A DNA stretch of 64,000 nt from positions 43,741 through 107,740 of the forward strand of contig DIYS01000209.1 in assembly GCA_002429115.1 (NCBI GenBank), written 5' to 3'. Under the pieces are notes generated by a model. It saw only the letters and a list, made by a program, of their open reading frames with translations. It made no database searches and was not told where the DNA came from. Origin of the DNA: Saccharicrinis sp. UBA6048 (GTDB lineage Bacteria; Bacteroidota; Bacteroidia; Bacteroidales; Marinilabiliaceae). This document shows positions 52,064 through 61,607 of this stretch, one piece after another. How positions within the stretch are numbered: the first letter of the stretch is position 1; each line of letters opens with the position of its first letter. Both the position numbers and the translations under genes were made by a program.

Positions 52064-53221
52064 ATGGTTGTAGATAGGAAGATAGTGACATCATTACGTA
52101 ATATGCTGAGTAAATACCCGATCGTGGCATTAACCGGACCTCGTCAATCGGGTAAAACAACCGTCTTAAGAAATGAATTTCCTGAGTTTCGATACGTTAA
52201 TTTAGAGAATCTTGATAATAGGAGCTTTGCCGAGGATGACCCAAATGGTTTTTTAAAAGAATATTCGACAAAAGTGATTTTTGATGAAGTACAAAGGGTA
52301 CCATCATTATTCTCATATATTCAGACTTTGGTCGATGACTCCAGAAAAATGGGACAATTTATTTTATCCGGTTCACAAAACTTTCACTTGATGGAAAATA
52401 TTACCCAAAGTTTAGCTGGAAGGGTAGCGCTTATGAAGTTATTTCCATTTGATAATCAGGAGTTAAAAAATGCATCTTTATTGAAGGAAAATTACCTGTC
52501 AAACCTGATCAGGGGATTTTATCCTGCCATCTATGATCGGGACATACCCTCCAAATCTTTCTACTCAAATTACATTGAGACCTATGTACAACGCGATGTA
52601 AGTGAATTAGTGTCGGTACGTGATTTGAGAGCGTTTAAACGGTTTCTGGCATTGTGTGCAACACGTGCCGGACAGTTGGTGAATTTTAATAGTCTTGCCA
52701 ATGAATGCGATATTTCTCAACCAACTGCAAAGTCATGGTTTTCTGCTCTCGAGAATAGTTATATTCTTTTTACACTTCAACCTTATCATAAGAATTACAG
52801 CAAACGAATAGTTAAAACGCCTAAGCTATACTTTTATGACACAGGACTGTTGTGTCATCTGCTGAAAATAAACTCTGCAGAACAAGTGTATACACATCCG
52901 CATAAAGGGGCTTTGTTTGAAAACATGATGATTGCTGAGTATATGAAGCGAATGTATCATAAAGATCGTGTTGAAGATATCTGGTTTTGGCGCGATTCAG
53001 GAGGGCATGAGGTTGATTTTCTGATTGAAGAAGGTATGCGCTTGCGATTAGTCGAGTTTAAATCCACGTCGACAATTATGCCTGGATTATTTAAAGGGTT
53101 GGATTATTTCGAAAAATTATCCGGTGAATCATTATTATCAAAGGCGTTAGTATACACTGGCGAAAAAACTCAAAAGCGAAAAGGTGTTGATGTTATTCCA
53201 TGGTTGTTATTTGCCGACTGA
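52064..53221 (+). CDS. AAA_14/DUF4143 ATPase
   Basis: A 385-residue protein. The N-terminal P-loop domain (about 1-160) has Walker A LTGPRQSGKTTVLR, Walker B VIFDEVQRVP and sensor FILSGSQNF. A winged-helix-like middle (SLANECDISQPTAKSWFSALE) is followed by the C-terminal DUF4143 domain with a PD-(D/E)xK-like pattern, GHEVDFLIEEG...RLVEFKST. Such genes are scattered, mobile-looking and of unknown function; toxin-antitoxin or DNA-linked roles have been guessed. Here it is a single-gene insertion between aroK and the heme cluster, with its own repeat-rich promoter. The nuclease-like pattern is by eye. Confidence 0.85.
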   Translation: MVVDRKIVTSLRNMLSKYPIVALTGPRQSGKTTVLRNEFPEFRYVNLENLDNRSFAEDDPNGFLKEYSTKVIFDEVQRVPSLFSYIQTLVDDSRKMGQFILSGSQNFHLMENITQSLAGRVALMKLFPFDNQELKNASLLKENYLSNLIRGFYPAIYDRDIPSKSFYSNYIETYVQRDVSELVSVRDLRAFKRFLALCATRAGQLVNFNSLANECDISQPTAKSWFSALENSYILFTLQPYHKNYSKRIVKTPKLYFYDTGLLCHLLKINSAEQVYTHPHKGALFENMMIAEYMKRMYHKDRVEDIWFWRDSGGHEVDFLIEEGMRLRLVEFKSTSTIMPGLFKGLDYFEKLSGESLLSKALVYTGEKTQKRKGVDVIPWLLFAD

Positions 53222-53298
53222 TTATCTAAAATGATTCTAAAGAAGTAGTACATTACCGAATTTGATCATTTCTTCAGATTTGCTACAGATTTCATTCT

Positions 53299-53306
53299 TA
53301 TTTTTG
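53299..53306 (+). promoter_or_regulatory. -7 element upstream of the heme cluster
   Basis: TATTTTTG fits TAnnTTTG; a TTTG at 53279-53282 is present at a short 16-bp spacing. It lies about 60 bp before the hemA ATG. Confidence 0.4.
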
Positions 53307-53366
53307 ATTCATAAGCTGCCAAAGTGGCTTAGAATAAAGAAACAATTAGTAATTCAGAATTGAAAT

Positions 53367-54635
53367 ATGGTTGGTCTAATAGGAATAAGTCACCAAACTG
53401 CACTTCTAGAAATACGTGAGCAACTGGTTATTACCAAGGAGGAAATTACCGGTTTGTACGAATACCTCAATCAAAAATGCGATGTGGAAGGCATTATGGC
53501 CTTAAGTACTTGTAATCGCACTGAATTATATTTTGAGACCAATTCGTCTGACGTTTCTGACCAATCGGCATTTGTTGATGATGTGACCAATGCTTACATC
53601 GCTTACTTTAAAAAAGACGATTCTGTAAAAAAATACCTATACACCCATAAAGGCCTGGAATGTGCACGCCATTTATTTAGGGTGGCTGCAGGTTTAGACT
53701 CATTGATATTGGGGGAGTATCAAATTGTATCTCAGTTAAAAGAGGCATTTTCATGGGTGGATAAAACCGCCATGGTTGGCCCCGAAATAACTCGTATGGT
53801 ACATAAAGCCTTTGAAGCGGGGAAGTTGGTACGAACAAAAACAGCTTTGAATAAAGGTGCTGTTTCGGTAAGTTCAGCGGCAGTTGAACTGGCCGGTAAT
53901 AAGCTTCAAGGATTTCCAAATGTTAAGGCATTAACCGTAGGAGCTGGAGAAACCGGAACCATCGTCGCATTAAACCTATCGAAAAAGGGTTGTGTAAATA
54001 ACTGGATTTCCAACCGTACCTTAGGAAAAGCTGAGCAGTTGGCAGACCGTGTTCATGGTGTTGCCTTTCCGTTCGATGACTATGTTGAGCAATTGAGTGT
54101 TGTGGATATGGTGACCTATACAACGGGTGCATCGCGTGCTTTGTTAACCAAAGATATGTTGGTTGACATTATGAAGAAGCGAAACAACAAACCTCTGATG
54201 GTTTTGGATTTATGTAGTCCAAGAAATGTGGAGCCGGGTGCTGGTGAGCTGGAAGGTGTTTGTGTGTATGACCTGGATCATCTGGAAGAGGTTGTGAAAG
54301 CCAACTTTGAAAAGCGAAAAGGGAAACTGAAAGAAGCTGAGGCAATTATTGAGGAAGTATTAGCTGAGTTCGATGACTGGTTAAATATCCGTCGTATGAG
54401 TTCGGCAATTAGTGCCATAACTTCTACTTTCAAAGGCGTTCATTCCTTGGAGGCAAAGAACTACAAAAAGGTCAAAGATGATGATGATGCCTCTAAGAAG
54501 ATCAACGAATATGGCGACCACCTTAGCGCCAAAATTACCCGGATGCTGATCAAGCAAATGAAAAACGTGACAAACGAAGGGCGCGATACAGAAAAAGTAA
54601 AATTACTCGAAGAATTTTTTAACTTTAACTCATAG
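53367..54635 (+). CDS. hemA: Glutamyl-tRNA reductase
   Basis: A 422-residue enzyme of the C5 pathway: GLIGISHQTALLEIREQL, the catalytic cysteine in MALSTCNRTELYFE, LDSLILGEYQIVSQLKEA, an NADPH-binding domain (VGAGETGTIVALNLSKKG) and a C-terminal dimerisation helix bundle. It reduces Glu-tRNA to glutamate-1-semialdehyde. It is the first gene of the cluster hemA-C-D-B-L-E-N. A terminator-like hairpin lies between it and hemC. Confidence 0.95.
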   Translation: MVGLIGISHQTALLEIREQLVITKEEITGLYEYLNQKCDVEGIMALSTCNRTELYFETNSSDVSDQSAFVDDVTNAYIAYFKKDDSVKKYLYTHKGLECARHLFRVAAGLDSLILGEYQIVSQLKEAFSWVDKTAMVGPEITRMVHKAFEAGKLVRTKTALNKGAVSVSSAAVELAGNKLQGFPNVKALTVGAGETGTIVALNLSKKGCVNNWISNRTLGKAEQLADRVHGVAFPFDDYVEQLSVVDMVTYTTGASRALLTKDMLVDIMKKRNNKPLMVLDLCSPRNVEPGAGELEGVCVYDLDHLEEVVKANFEKRKGKLKEAEAIIEEVLAEFDDWLNIRRMSSAISAITSTFKGVHSLEAKNYKKVKDDDDASKKINEYGDHLSAKITRMLIKQMKNVTNEGRDTEKVKLLEEFFNFNS

Positions 54636-54642
54636 AGAACTG

Positions 54643-54669
54643 ATACAGATGTTAAGCATCTGTATTTTT
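54643..54669 (+). terminator. Intrinsic terminator or attenuator between hemA and hemC
   Basis: ATACAGATG (54643-54651), loop TTAAG, CATCTGTAT (54657-54665), then T to 54669. The stem is perfect and the T-run is short. It lies in the 55-bp gap inside the heme cluster, so it would reduce transcription of hemC onward relative to hemA. Confidence 0.65.
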
Positions 54670-54690
54670 ATATTATAGCTTTTAGAGTAT

Positions 54691-55629
54691 ATGAATAAAT
54701 CCACCATACGAATAGGTACCCGAGGTAGTAAACTTGCACTATATCAGGCCAACCTGGTAAAATCAAAGCTTGAAGAAGCATTCTCAGATAAAACATTCGA
54801 AATAGTAATCATTTCCACCAAAGGTGACAAAATACTGGACGTGGCACTTTCGAAAATAGGGGATAAAGGCTTATTTACGAAAGAGCTTGAGCATGCCTTA
54901 TTTGCCGGAGAGGTGGATATGTGTGTACATAGTCTTAAAGATTTACCAACAGTATTTCCGGAAGGTGCACAATTAGGAGCTATTCTTAAACGGGCCGAAT
55001 TTAAGGATGCCTGGGTAAGTAAGGATGGAATAGCGCTTGAAGATATGACGGAAGAGCATACCGTTGCTACATCAAGCCTTCGACGTAAAGCACAGGTTCA
55101 TCGACTTAATCCAAAAGTTAAAGTGGTCGATATTCGCGGTAATGTGGATACCCGCCTTAAGAAGATGAATGACGGACATTGTGATGCGATGGTGATGGCC
55201 GGTGCTGGTTTAATCCGCTTAGGTTACTCTGAAGTAATAACTACCTTGTTCGATCCTGAATATTTTGTGTCTGCATGTGGTCAGGGAGCAATAGCCATAG
55301 AGATTCGTGAGAATGATACAGAAATTGATCAGGTGGTTAAAAAACTGCATTGCGAGAATAGTTATCAACAAATAACTGCAGAACGCAGTTTTCTGAATGA
55401 GTTGGAGGGCGGTTGTCAGATACCTATTGGTGCTTATGCTAAAATAACAGATGACAATATGCACTTGCTTGGTTTGGTAGCAATGCCTGATGGAACCAGG
55501 GAATTGCGAGCAGAATTAGACGGTAAGGCTTGCGATGCCGAAGAGATTGGTCGTAAATTAGCACAACAAGTCGCCAACGAAGGCGGTAATGAAATACTTG
55601 ATAAAGTCAGGACATTAAATACACAGTAA
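54691..55629 (+). CDS. hemC: Hydroxymethylbilane synthase (porphobilinogen deaminase)
   Basis: A 312-residue enzyme: IRIGTRGSKLALYQANLVK, CVHSLKDLPTVFP, TSSLRRKAQ, DIRGNVDTRLKK and the dipyrromethane cofactor cysteine in FLNELEGGCQIPIGAYA. It joins four porphobilinogens. hemD starts 1 bp after its stop. Confidence 0.96.
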   Translation: MNKSTIRIGTRGSKLALYQANLVKSKLEEAFSDKTFEIVIISTKGDKILDVALSKIGDKGLFTKELEHALFAGEVDMCVHSLKDLPTVFPEGAQLGAILKRAEFKDAWVSKDGIALEDMTEEHTVATSSLRRKAQVHRLNPKVKVVDIRGNVDTRLKKMNDGHCDAMVMAGAGLIRLGYSEVITTLFDPEYFVSACGQGAIAIEIRENDTEIDQVVKKLHCENSYQQITAERSFLNELEGGCQIPIGAYAKITDDNMHLLGLVAMPDGTRELRAELDGKACDAEEIGRKLAQQVANEGGNEILDKVRTLNTQ

Positions 55630-55630
55630 A

Positions 55631-56383
55631 ATGGATCCTTATTCACGACAAACATCCGTAGTGTTAACCCACCCAATGGGTAATGATGATTTGCTTTATA
55701 ACGGATTAGTGGATGAAGGGATTGAAGTGGTTTGTGATCCGATGATCGATACCGAGTTGATCAAAATAGAAGATGAATGTCGTGAACAACTTTATCAAAG
55801 CAGACGAATTATTTTCACTAGTAAGCGTGGTGTTGAGTATTTTTTTCAGCAGGTAAAACCAGCTGATGTACTCGATAAGAGCTTTATCTGTATCGGAAAA
55901 AAAACAGCCCAGGTACTTGAAAAGCACGGAATGAAACCTTGGTGGGTATCAAGTGGTCGTACGGCATCTGATCTGGTCGAAGAACTCCAACAGGCGCATA
56001 TTCGTCCCAATGAGAAATGGATAGGCATGTTGGGTGAGCTGGCCGAGAATACCTTAGCTGATGGTTTAAAGAATGTTTGTGAATTTAAGAGATTCAACGT
56101 GTACCGTACCATTATAGCCGATCAGCAAAACGAGAAAACCATTACATTGTTAAAAGCTAAAAGCCCAATGCTGGTGGTTTGTACAAGTCCTTCTTGCTTT
56201 AATGGTTTTGTGCGTTTATATGGTGATCTTATCCATGAAGAAGTTGGGTTTGCATCCATTGGACCAGCCACAAGCAAAGCCATGAAAAAACAAAATGTAG
56301 TACCCACTGTAGTAGCGAGGCTATCGACGTATGAAGGGCTTTGGCAAGAAATGAAGATTCAATTAAAACCTCAATATCGTTAA
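55631..56383 (+). CDS. hemD: Uroporphyrinogen-III synthase
   Basis: A 250-residue protein of the divergent HemD family: [13 protein letters not shown] at the start, [50 protein letters not shown] and [15 protein letters not shown]. Sequence conservation in this family is low, but the pattern and the place between hemC and hemB make the call secure. It closes hydroxymethylbilane to uroporphyrinogen III. Confidence 0.9.
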   Translation: MDPYSRQTSVVLTHPMGNDDLLYNGLVDEGIEVVCDPMIDTELIKIEDECREQLYQSRRIIFTSKRGVEYFFQQVKPADVLDKSFICIGKKTAQVLEKHGMKPWWVSSGRTASDLVEELQQAHIRPNEKWIGMLGELAENTLADGLKNVCEFKRFNVYRTIIADQQNEKTITLLKAKSPMLVVCTSPSCFNGFVRLYGDLIHEEVGFASIGPATSKAMKKQNVVPTVVARLSTYEGLWQEMKIQLKPQYR

Positions 56384-56400
56384 CATCTAAAAATAAAAAT

Positions 56401-57381
56401 ATGGCATTTCCAGAAACTCGCCTAAGAAGATTAAGATACAATAAGATAGTAAGACAAATGGTGACTGAAACACATTTACGTGTTGAAGATTTAGTCTATC
56501 CATTATTTGTATGCCCGGGCGAAGGTGTTAAAAATCCAATCAGTTCAATGCCGGGTAACTACCAAATGTCTATTGACATCCTTGTTGAAGAGTGTAAACT
56601 GGCTGTTTCAAAAGGTGTGAAAAGTGTTCTTCTATTCGGTATTCCGGAGCATAAGGACGAACATGGACATGTGGCATGTCAGAGCAATGGCATTGTTCAG
56701 AAAGCGATTCGTGCGATCAAAGCTGAAATAGATGATATCATGATTATTGCTGATGTCTGCAACTGTGAATACACAACGCATGGCCATTGCGGGACAATTA
56801 TTGATGGAGATGTAGACAATGATAGCACCCTTAAAACATTGGCTGATCAGTCGGTTTCATTAGCCGAAGCAGGAGCTGATATTATAGCTCCAAGTGATAT
56901 GATGGATGGGCGTGTGGCACGTATTCGCGAGGCATTGGATGACAATGGCTATTATAAGATTCCAATTATGTCATATGCTGCCAAGTATGCCTCAGGTTTC
57001 TACGGTCCATTCCGCGAAGCAGCCGAGAGTGCACCGCAATTTGGTGATCGAAGTACTTACCAGATGAATCCTGCCAACTCAGATGAAGCAATGCGTGAAA
57101 TTGCAGCTGATATCGAAGAAGGCGCGGATATGGTGATGGTAAAGCCGGCTTTAAGTTACCTGGATATTATCTATCGCACCAAAAATGAGTTTGAAATGTC
57201 AACTGCTGCTTATAATGTGAGTGGTGAATTTAGCATGGTGAAAGCGGCTGGTCAAAACGACTGGATTGATGAGAACCGTGTAATGATGGAAGTTCTATTG
57301 TCAATTAAACGAGCAGGGGCGGATATCATAATTACCTATCACGCATTGGATGCAGCTGATATTTTAAATGGACAAAAATAA
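56401..57381 (+). CDS. hemB: Delta-aminolevulinic acid dehydratase (porphobilinogen synthase)
   Basis: A 326-residue enzyme: [33 protein letters not shown], the zinc-type cysteine motif [14 protein letters not shown], and the Schiff-base lysines in [17 protein letters not shown] and [14 protein letters not shown]. It joins two ALA molecules. The frame is open upstream into hemD from a TTG, but the ATG at 56401 begins the conserved N-terminus. The next spacer holds heptad arrays. Confidence 0.96.
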   Translation: MAFPETRLRRLRYNKIVRQMVTETHLRVEDLVYPLFVCPGEGVKNPISSMPGNYQMSIDILVEECKLAVSKGVKSVLLFGIPEHKDEHGHVACQSNGIVQKAIRAIKAEIDDIMIIADVCNCEYTTHGHCGTIIDGDVDNDSTLKTLADQSVSLAEAGADIIAPSDMMDGRVARIREALDDNGYYKIPIMSYAAKYASGFYGPFREAAESAPQFGDRSTYQMNPANSDEAMREIAADIEEGADMVMVKPALSYLDIIYRTKNEFEMSTAAYNVSGEFSMVKAAGQNDWIDENRVMMEVLLSIKRAGADIIITYHALDAADILNGQK

Positions 57382-57383
57382 AA

Positions 57384-57531
57384 TCTAAAGCTGTCAGAAG
57401 CTAGAGGCTAGCTATCAGCAATTAGTTTAAAGATATATAGTTAGATAAGCATACAGGTACAATGTTGAGTAACAATGTAACCAAGTTGTATGTGGTCTTG
57501 ATACTCACTACTTGATACTTAATACTTGGAA
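57384..57531. repeat. Paired 7-bp repeat arrays in the hemB-hemL spacer
   Basis: Left array: seven heptads from 57384 to 57432, each ending in AG (TCTAAAG, CTGTCAG, AAGCTAG and so on). Right array: five heptads from 57497 to 57531, each beginning with CT (CTTGATA, CTCACTA, CTTGATA and so on). The reverse complement of the left array also gives heptads starting with CT, so the two arrays are in inverted orientation. The right array runs up to 4 bp before the hemL ATG. Confidence 0.65.
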
Positions 57532-57534
57532 AAA

Positions 57535-58827
57535 ATGAATAACAATAATAGCAAAAACGCTTTCCAGCAGGCACAGGAAGTAATTCCGGGAGGCGTTAAC
57601 TCACCGGTGCGTGCCTTTAAAAGTGTAGGCATCGACCCGATTTTCGTTCAGAAAGCAAAAGGAACAACCATTTGGGATATAGATGGAAATGAATATACTG
57701 ATTTTGTAGCTTCATGGGGACCGCTGATTCTTGGTCACGCGCATGATGATGTTCTGGCTGCTGTTGCCGAGGCTGCTGCTAAAGGAACAAGTTATGGAGC
57801 ACCAACAGAAATTGAAACTGAAATGGCAGTTCAGATTGTGAAGATGGTGCCTTCAGTTGAGAAAGTAAGAATGGTCAACTCGGGTACAGAAGCAACCATG
57901 AGTGCGATTCGTTTAGCTCGAGGTTATACTAAGCGTGAGTTAATCGTTAAGTTCGCTGGTTGTTACCACGGTCATGGCGATAGCTTTTTGATTAAAGCCG
58001 GTTCAGGAGCCATTACGCTTGGATTACCTGATAGCCCTGGTGTGACGAAAAGTACAGCCAAAGATACCTTGACAGCGGATTATAACAATCTGGAATCTGT
58101 TCAAAAGTTATTTGATGATTACAAAGATCAGATAGCCGCTGTAATTGTGGAGCCTGTGGCCGGAAATATGGGTGTTGTACCTCCTGCTGATGGATTTCTG
58201 GAAGGATTACGCAATATTACCAGTGAAAATGGTGCCTTGCTAATATTCGATGAGGTAATTACTGGATTCCGCCTGGCTAAAGGTGGTGCACAGGAATATT
58301 ATGGTGTAATGCCTGATTTAACCACAATGGGTAAAATCATTGGAGGTGGGTTACCAGTAGGTGCTTATGGTGGACGTGCTGACATCATGGATATGCTGGC
58401 GCCAATTGGTCCTGTTTACCAGGCAGGTACTTTATCTGGGAATCCTTTGGCCATGGCAGCAGGATTGACAGCACTAAAGAAACTGGATGAAACACCAAAT
58501 GCCTATGAGGAGCTGGAAAAGAAAGCAGCATTTGTTGAAGAAGGCTTCCGCTTAAATGCAAAAGAGCTTGGATTGAATGTAGTGCTGAACCGAGTAGGTT
58601 CTATGATGACGGCCTTCTTTACCGATTCAGAACAAGTGAGTTCATTTGATGAAGCCATGACTTCTGATACCGGTAAATATGCCGAGTACTTTAAGAGCGC
58701 TGTGGAAAATGGCTTATACATTGCGCCTTCTCAATTTGAGTGCCTATTTATTTCAATGGCTCACACCGAAAAGGACCTTGAGAAATTGATCAAAGGAAAC
58801 CGAAAAGCTTTAGAGTCGATTAAATAA
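57535..58827 (+). CDS. hemL: Glutamate-1-semialdehyde 2,1-aminomutase
   Basis: A 430-residue class III aminotransferase: [57 protein letters not shown] and the PLP lysine in [17 protein letters not shown]. It makes 5-aminolevulinate from the HemA product. The ATG at 57535 is preferred over an in-frame TTG at 57526 that lies in the repeat array. Confidence 0.96.
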   Translation: MNNNNSKNAFQQAQEVIPGGVNSPVRAFKSVGIDPIFVQKAKGTTIWDIDGNEYTDFVASWGPLILGHAHDDVLAAVAEAAAKGTSYGAPTEIETEMAVQIVKMVPSVEKVRMVNSGTEATMSAIRLARGYTKRELIVKFAGCYHGHGDSFLIKAGSGAITLGLPDSPGVTKSTAKDTLTADYNNLESVQKLFDDYKDQIAAVIVEPVAGNMGVVPPADGFLEGLRNITSENGALLIFDEVITGFRLAKGGAQEYYGVMPDLTTMGKIIGGGLPVGAYGGRADIMDMLAPIGPVYQAGTLSGNPLAMAAGLTALKKLDETPNAYEELEKKAAFVEEGFRLNAKELGLNVVLNRVGSMMTAFFTDSEQVSSFDEAMTSDTGKYAEYFKSAVENGLYIAPSQFECLFISMAHTEKDLEKLIKGNRKALESIK

Positions 58828-58832
58828 AATAA

Positions 58833-58918
58833 AGATACAAGTATCAAGACGCAAGATATTGGTATTAACCAAGCTGTTCATTGTCTCGATACTTACATCT
58901 TGATACTTGATACTATTT
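58833..58918. repeat. Inverted 7-bp repeat arrays in the hemL-hemE spacer
   Basis: Left heptads (58833-58867: AGATACA, AGTATCA, AGACGCA, ...) are matched by the reverse complement of the right heptads (58884-58918: TCTCGAT, ACTTACA, TCTTGAT, ACTTGAT, ...). AAGTATCAAG and CTTGATACTT are exact inverses. Almost the whole 95-bp spacer can fold as one imperfect hairpin with a 16-nt loop. Confidence 0.7.
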
Positions 58919-58922
58919 TATT

Positions 58923-59957
58923 ATGAGTAACATTTTTCTAGATACAATACATGGCAAGAATACCGAGCGACCACCTGTTTGGTTTATGCGCCAGGCGGGG
59001 CGTGTGCTGCCGAATTATCGTGCATTAAAAGAGAACTATACTTTCTCAGAACTGATGGAAGATCCAAAACTGGCGGCTGAAGTAACCTGGATGCCAATTT
59101 ACGATTTGGGTGTTGATGCAGCGATTCTGTTTTCGGATATTCTGGTGGTGCCGGAAGCCTTGGGTATGTCACTTAAATTTACGGATGCTGGACCTGAGTT
59201 TGGTGCTCCTTTGCATACATTCGATGATCCGGTGGCTCAATTGAAAAGAGACATGACGAAGCTGGATCATGTCTATGGAGCTATCGATAAAATTATTGAA
59301 ACGCGACCTGATGGAAAGCCATTAATTGGCTTCTGTGGCGGATTGCTGACAACCTTCTGCTTTATGTTTCGCGATAATGTTCGTGACATCACCTTTAAAA
59401 ATGCGACTGAGTTTTTGTATAAAAACAGAAAGGCTAGCAAACAGATTATTGATGCATTGGCCGAAGTTTCTATCGAATATGCATTAACTCAAGTGAAGCA
59501 TGGTGTACAGGCCTTCCAATTATTTGAGACTTATGGTGGTTTATTGCCAGAGGATTTATACCTGGAGTTATTTTTACCGGCTTCGAAAAAGATATTAAAC
59601 GCTGTTCGTGACGCGGGTGTACCAACAATTTATTTCCCAAAAGATTTAGGCAATGGAATTAAAGCCATTGATAAAGAGGTGGCGGATTTTGTTGGTATCG
59701 ACTGGCGAATGAACCTGCAACATGCTCGTGATATTGTTGATCCTGAAGTTGGCCTGCAGGGTAATCTTGATCCACGATTACTATATGCATCGCAGCCAGA
59801 GATTGAGAAGGTACTTAATGAAAAGTATTTGCCTTTTGGACGAGATAATCAGAAATGGATTTTCAATCTTGGACATGGCATTCTGCCTGACTTACCGGTT
59901 GAAAATGTGAAGTTTGTGATTGACTGGGTGAAATCAGTTGATTGGGGAAGAAAATAG
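58923..59957 (+). CDS. hemE: Uroporphyrinogen decarboxylase
   Basis: A 344-residue enzyme: the N-terminal PPVWFMRQAGRVLPNYR, ILFSDILVVPEALGMSL, GFCGGLLTTFCFMF, QLFETYGGLLPEDLY, LQGNLDPRLLYA and NLGHGILPDLPVENVK. It removes four carboxyl groups to give coproporphyrinogen III. The ATG at 58923 follows the repeat array by 4 bp. Confidence 0.96.
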   Translation: MSNIFLDTIHGKNTERPPVWFMRQAGRVLPNYRALKENYTFSELMEDPKLAAEVTWMPIYDLGVDAAILFSDILVVPEALGMSLKFTDAGPEFGAPLHTFDDPVAQLKRDMTKLDHVYGAIDKIIETRPDGKPLIGFCGGLLTTFCFMFRDNVRDITFKNATEFLYKNRKASKQIIDALAEVSIEYALTQVKHGVQAFQLFETYGGLLPEDLYLELFLPASKKILNAVRDAGVPTIYFPKDLGNGIKAIDKEVADFVGIDWRMNLQHARDIVDPEVGLQGNLDPRLLYASQPEIEKVLNEKYLPFGRDNQKWIFNLGHGILPDLPVENVKFVIDWVKSVDWGRK

Positions 59958-59961
59958 TTTA

Positions 59962-60066
59962 TAATTATTAGTGATAAATGATTAATGTGTAATGAGCAAA
60001 ATGCATTAATTGTTGTTTAATTGATAGAAGTATCACTAATCGATAATCATTAACAACTAATCATTA
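59962..60066. repeat. Inverted 7-bp repeat arrays in the hemE-hemN spacer
   Basis: Left heptads 59962-59996 (TAATTAT, TAGTGAT, AAATGAT, TAATGTG, TAATGAG) and right heptads 60032-60066 (ATCACTA, ATCGATA, ATCATTA, ACAACTA, ATCATTA). The right array, reverse-complemented, matches the left at about 25 of 35 positions by hand count. Both arms have 7-bp period, with a 35-nt loop between, and the array ends 5 bp before the hemN ATG. Confidence 0.7.
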
Positions 60067-60071
60067 AAACA

Positions 60072-61451
60072 ATGTTAGAATTTGATAGAAATCTACTGGA
60101 GAAATATAATATTGCGGGACCTCGATATACAAGTTATCCGCCTGCAACATTTTTTCATGAGGAGTATGGCAATGAGAATTACAAGGAGAGTGTGATTCTA
60201 TCAAATGATGAAACGCCGGAGAATGTTTCGGTGTATGTTCACATTCCTTTTTGTCCGCAACTATGTACCTTCTGTGGATGTACCACTTATACCGGGATGG
60301 GTCAGAGTACAATTGAAAAGTACATTGACGTTCTGATTAAAGAGATAGAATTAGTGTCGAAAGATGTGTCGCGCGATCGTAAATTGACACAAGTGCATTG
60401 GGGTGGAGGAACGCCTAATGCCATTTCAGCCGATTTGATTCGTAAAGTGACTGATACCATCAAAACCAATTTTACATTTGCCGACGAGTATGAGATGGCG
60501 ATGGAGTGCAGTCCGGCCTATCTGGATTTTGATATGGTGGATCAGCTGCGTGACATGGGCTTTAACCGCATAAGTTTAGGGATTCAGGATTTCAAGAAAG
60601 AAGTACTGACAGCTATTAACCGACGTCCTGCTAAGGTGCCGGTGAATGAGATGATTGCTTATCTTAAAAAGATTGGATTTTCAGGCATCAACCTGGATTT
60701 GGTTTATGGCCTGCCTTTTCAAACCCGCGAAAGTTTTAAAGAAACAGTAGCTGAAGCACTGGCAGCAAACCCTGATCGTTTGGTCACCTTCTCTTACGCA
60801 CATATTCCGCAGGTTATCTCGCGTCAGCGTATGTTGGAGCAATATGGTTTGCCATCGCCGGATGAGAAAATTTCAATGCTCGAAGATGCCTATAATATGG
60901 CCATAGAAGCCGGTTATGTGGCCATTGGTATGGATCACTTTGCTCGTCCTGACGATGAATTTGCCATTGCACTGGATGAAAAGAAACTACATCGTAATTT
61001 CCAGGGATACTGTACGCGTGAAACCACGGGTCAGGTCTATGGTTTTGGTACATCGAGTATCAGTCAGTTGTTTAATGCCTATAGTCAAAACGAAAAAACC
61101 ATCAAGAAATACATGGAACGTGTTGAGGCTGATGGTAGAGCAGTTGTGCGAGGTTATCGTCTTAACAAAAATGAGCAGATCATTCGTCAGGTGATTAATG
61201 AACTGATGTGTAATTATTACGCCGACTTTAAGCAAATTGCTAGCGATTTTAATGTCAATGCAGAGGTCGTGTATCAGGCTGTTGAATTTGCCGAAGAAAA
61301 AGTACAATCATTTGTTGATGATGAGTTATTAATAATCGAAAACGATGCTTTTACTGTTGTTGGACAAGGGCGCTATGTCATCAGAAATATAGCCATGGCA
61401 TTTGATCCGGCTCTTAAGAAAGGAAAAGGCCAATATTCAAAAACTGTATAA
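60072..61451 (+). CDS. hemN: Oxygen-independent coproporphyrinogen III dehydrogenase
   Basis: A 459-residue radical SAM enzyme: GPRYTSYPPATFF, the cluster motif IPFCPQLCTFCGC (CxxxCxxC plus C), VHWGGGTPNAIS, MAMECSPAYLDFDMVDQL in part, GFNRISLGIQDF and the HemN C-terminal domain (YCTRETTGQVYGFGTSSIS in part). It makes protoporphyrinogen IX without oxygen, so heme can be made anaerobically. It ends the cluster, followed by the terminator at 61577-61607. Confidence 0.96.
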   Translation: MLEFDRNLLEKYNIAGPRYTSYPPATFFHEEYGNENYKESVILSNDETPENVSVYVHIPFCPQLCTFCGCTTYTGMGQSTIEKYIDVLIKEIELVSKDVSRDRKLTQVHWGGGTPNAISADLIRKVTDTIKTNFTFADEYEMAMECSPAYLDFDMVDQLRDMGFNRISLGIQDFKKEVLTAINRRPAKVPVNEMIAYLKKIGFSGINLDLVYGLPFQTRESFKETVAEALAANPDRLVTFSYAHIPQVISRQRMLEQYGLPSPDEKISMLEDAYNMAIEAGYVAIGMDHFARPDDEFAIALDEKKLHRNFQGYCTRETTGQVYGFGTSSISQLFNAYSQNEKTIKKYMERVEADGRAVVRGYRLNKNEQIIRQVINELMCNYYADFKQIASDFNVNAEVVYQAVEFAEEKVQSFVDDELLIIENDAFTVVGQGRYVIRNIAMAFDPALKKGKGQYSKTV

Positions 61452-61472
61452 TATTAACCGAGAACTGTTATT

Positions 61473-61490
61473 AGGAATTGAAAAATTCCT
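61473..61490 (+). other. GAAA-tetraloop hairpin after hemN
   Basis: AGGAATT (61473-61479), loop GAAA, AATTCCT (61484-61490): a perfect 7-bp stem with a GNRA tetraloop, 21 bp after the hemN stop and with no T-run. It may protect the 3' end of the mRNA. Confidence 0.4.
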
Positions 61491-61576
61491 ATATGTCATC
61501 AGACGATAGCCGTATCAAGGGAATTCCGATTAATATTTTACTTGATTATAATTTAGGATTATCGTAATGATATAAG

Positions 61577-61607
61577 AAAAAGCTCCTTGTTTTAGGAGCT
61601 TTTTTTA
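61577..61607 (+). terminator. Intrinsic terminator of the heme cluster
   Basis: AGCTCCT (61581-61587) pairs with AGGAGCT (61594-61600) around a 6-nt loop, with A-run/T-run flanks extending the stem; seven T follow. Confidence 0.85.
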
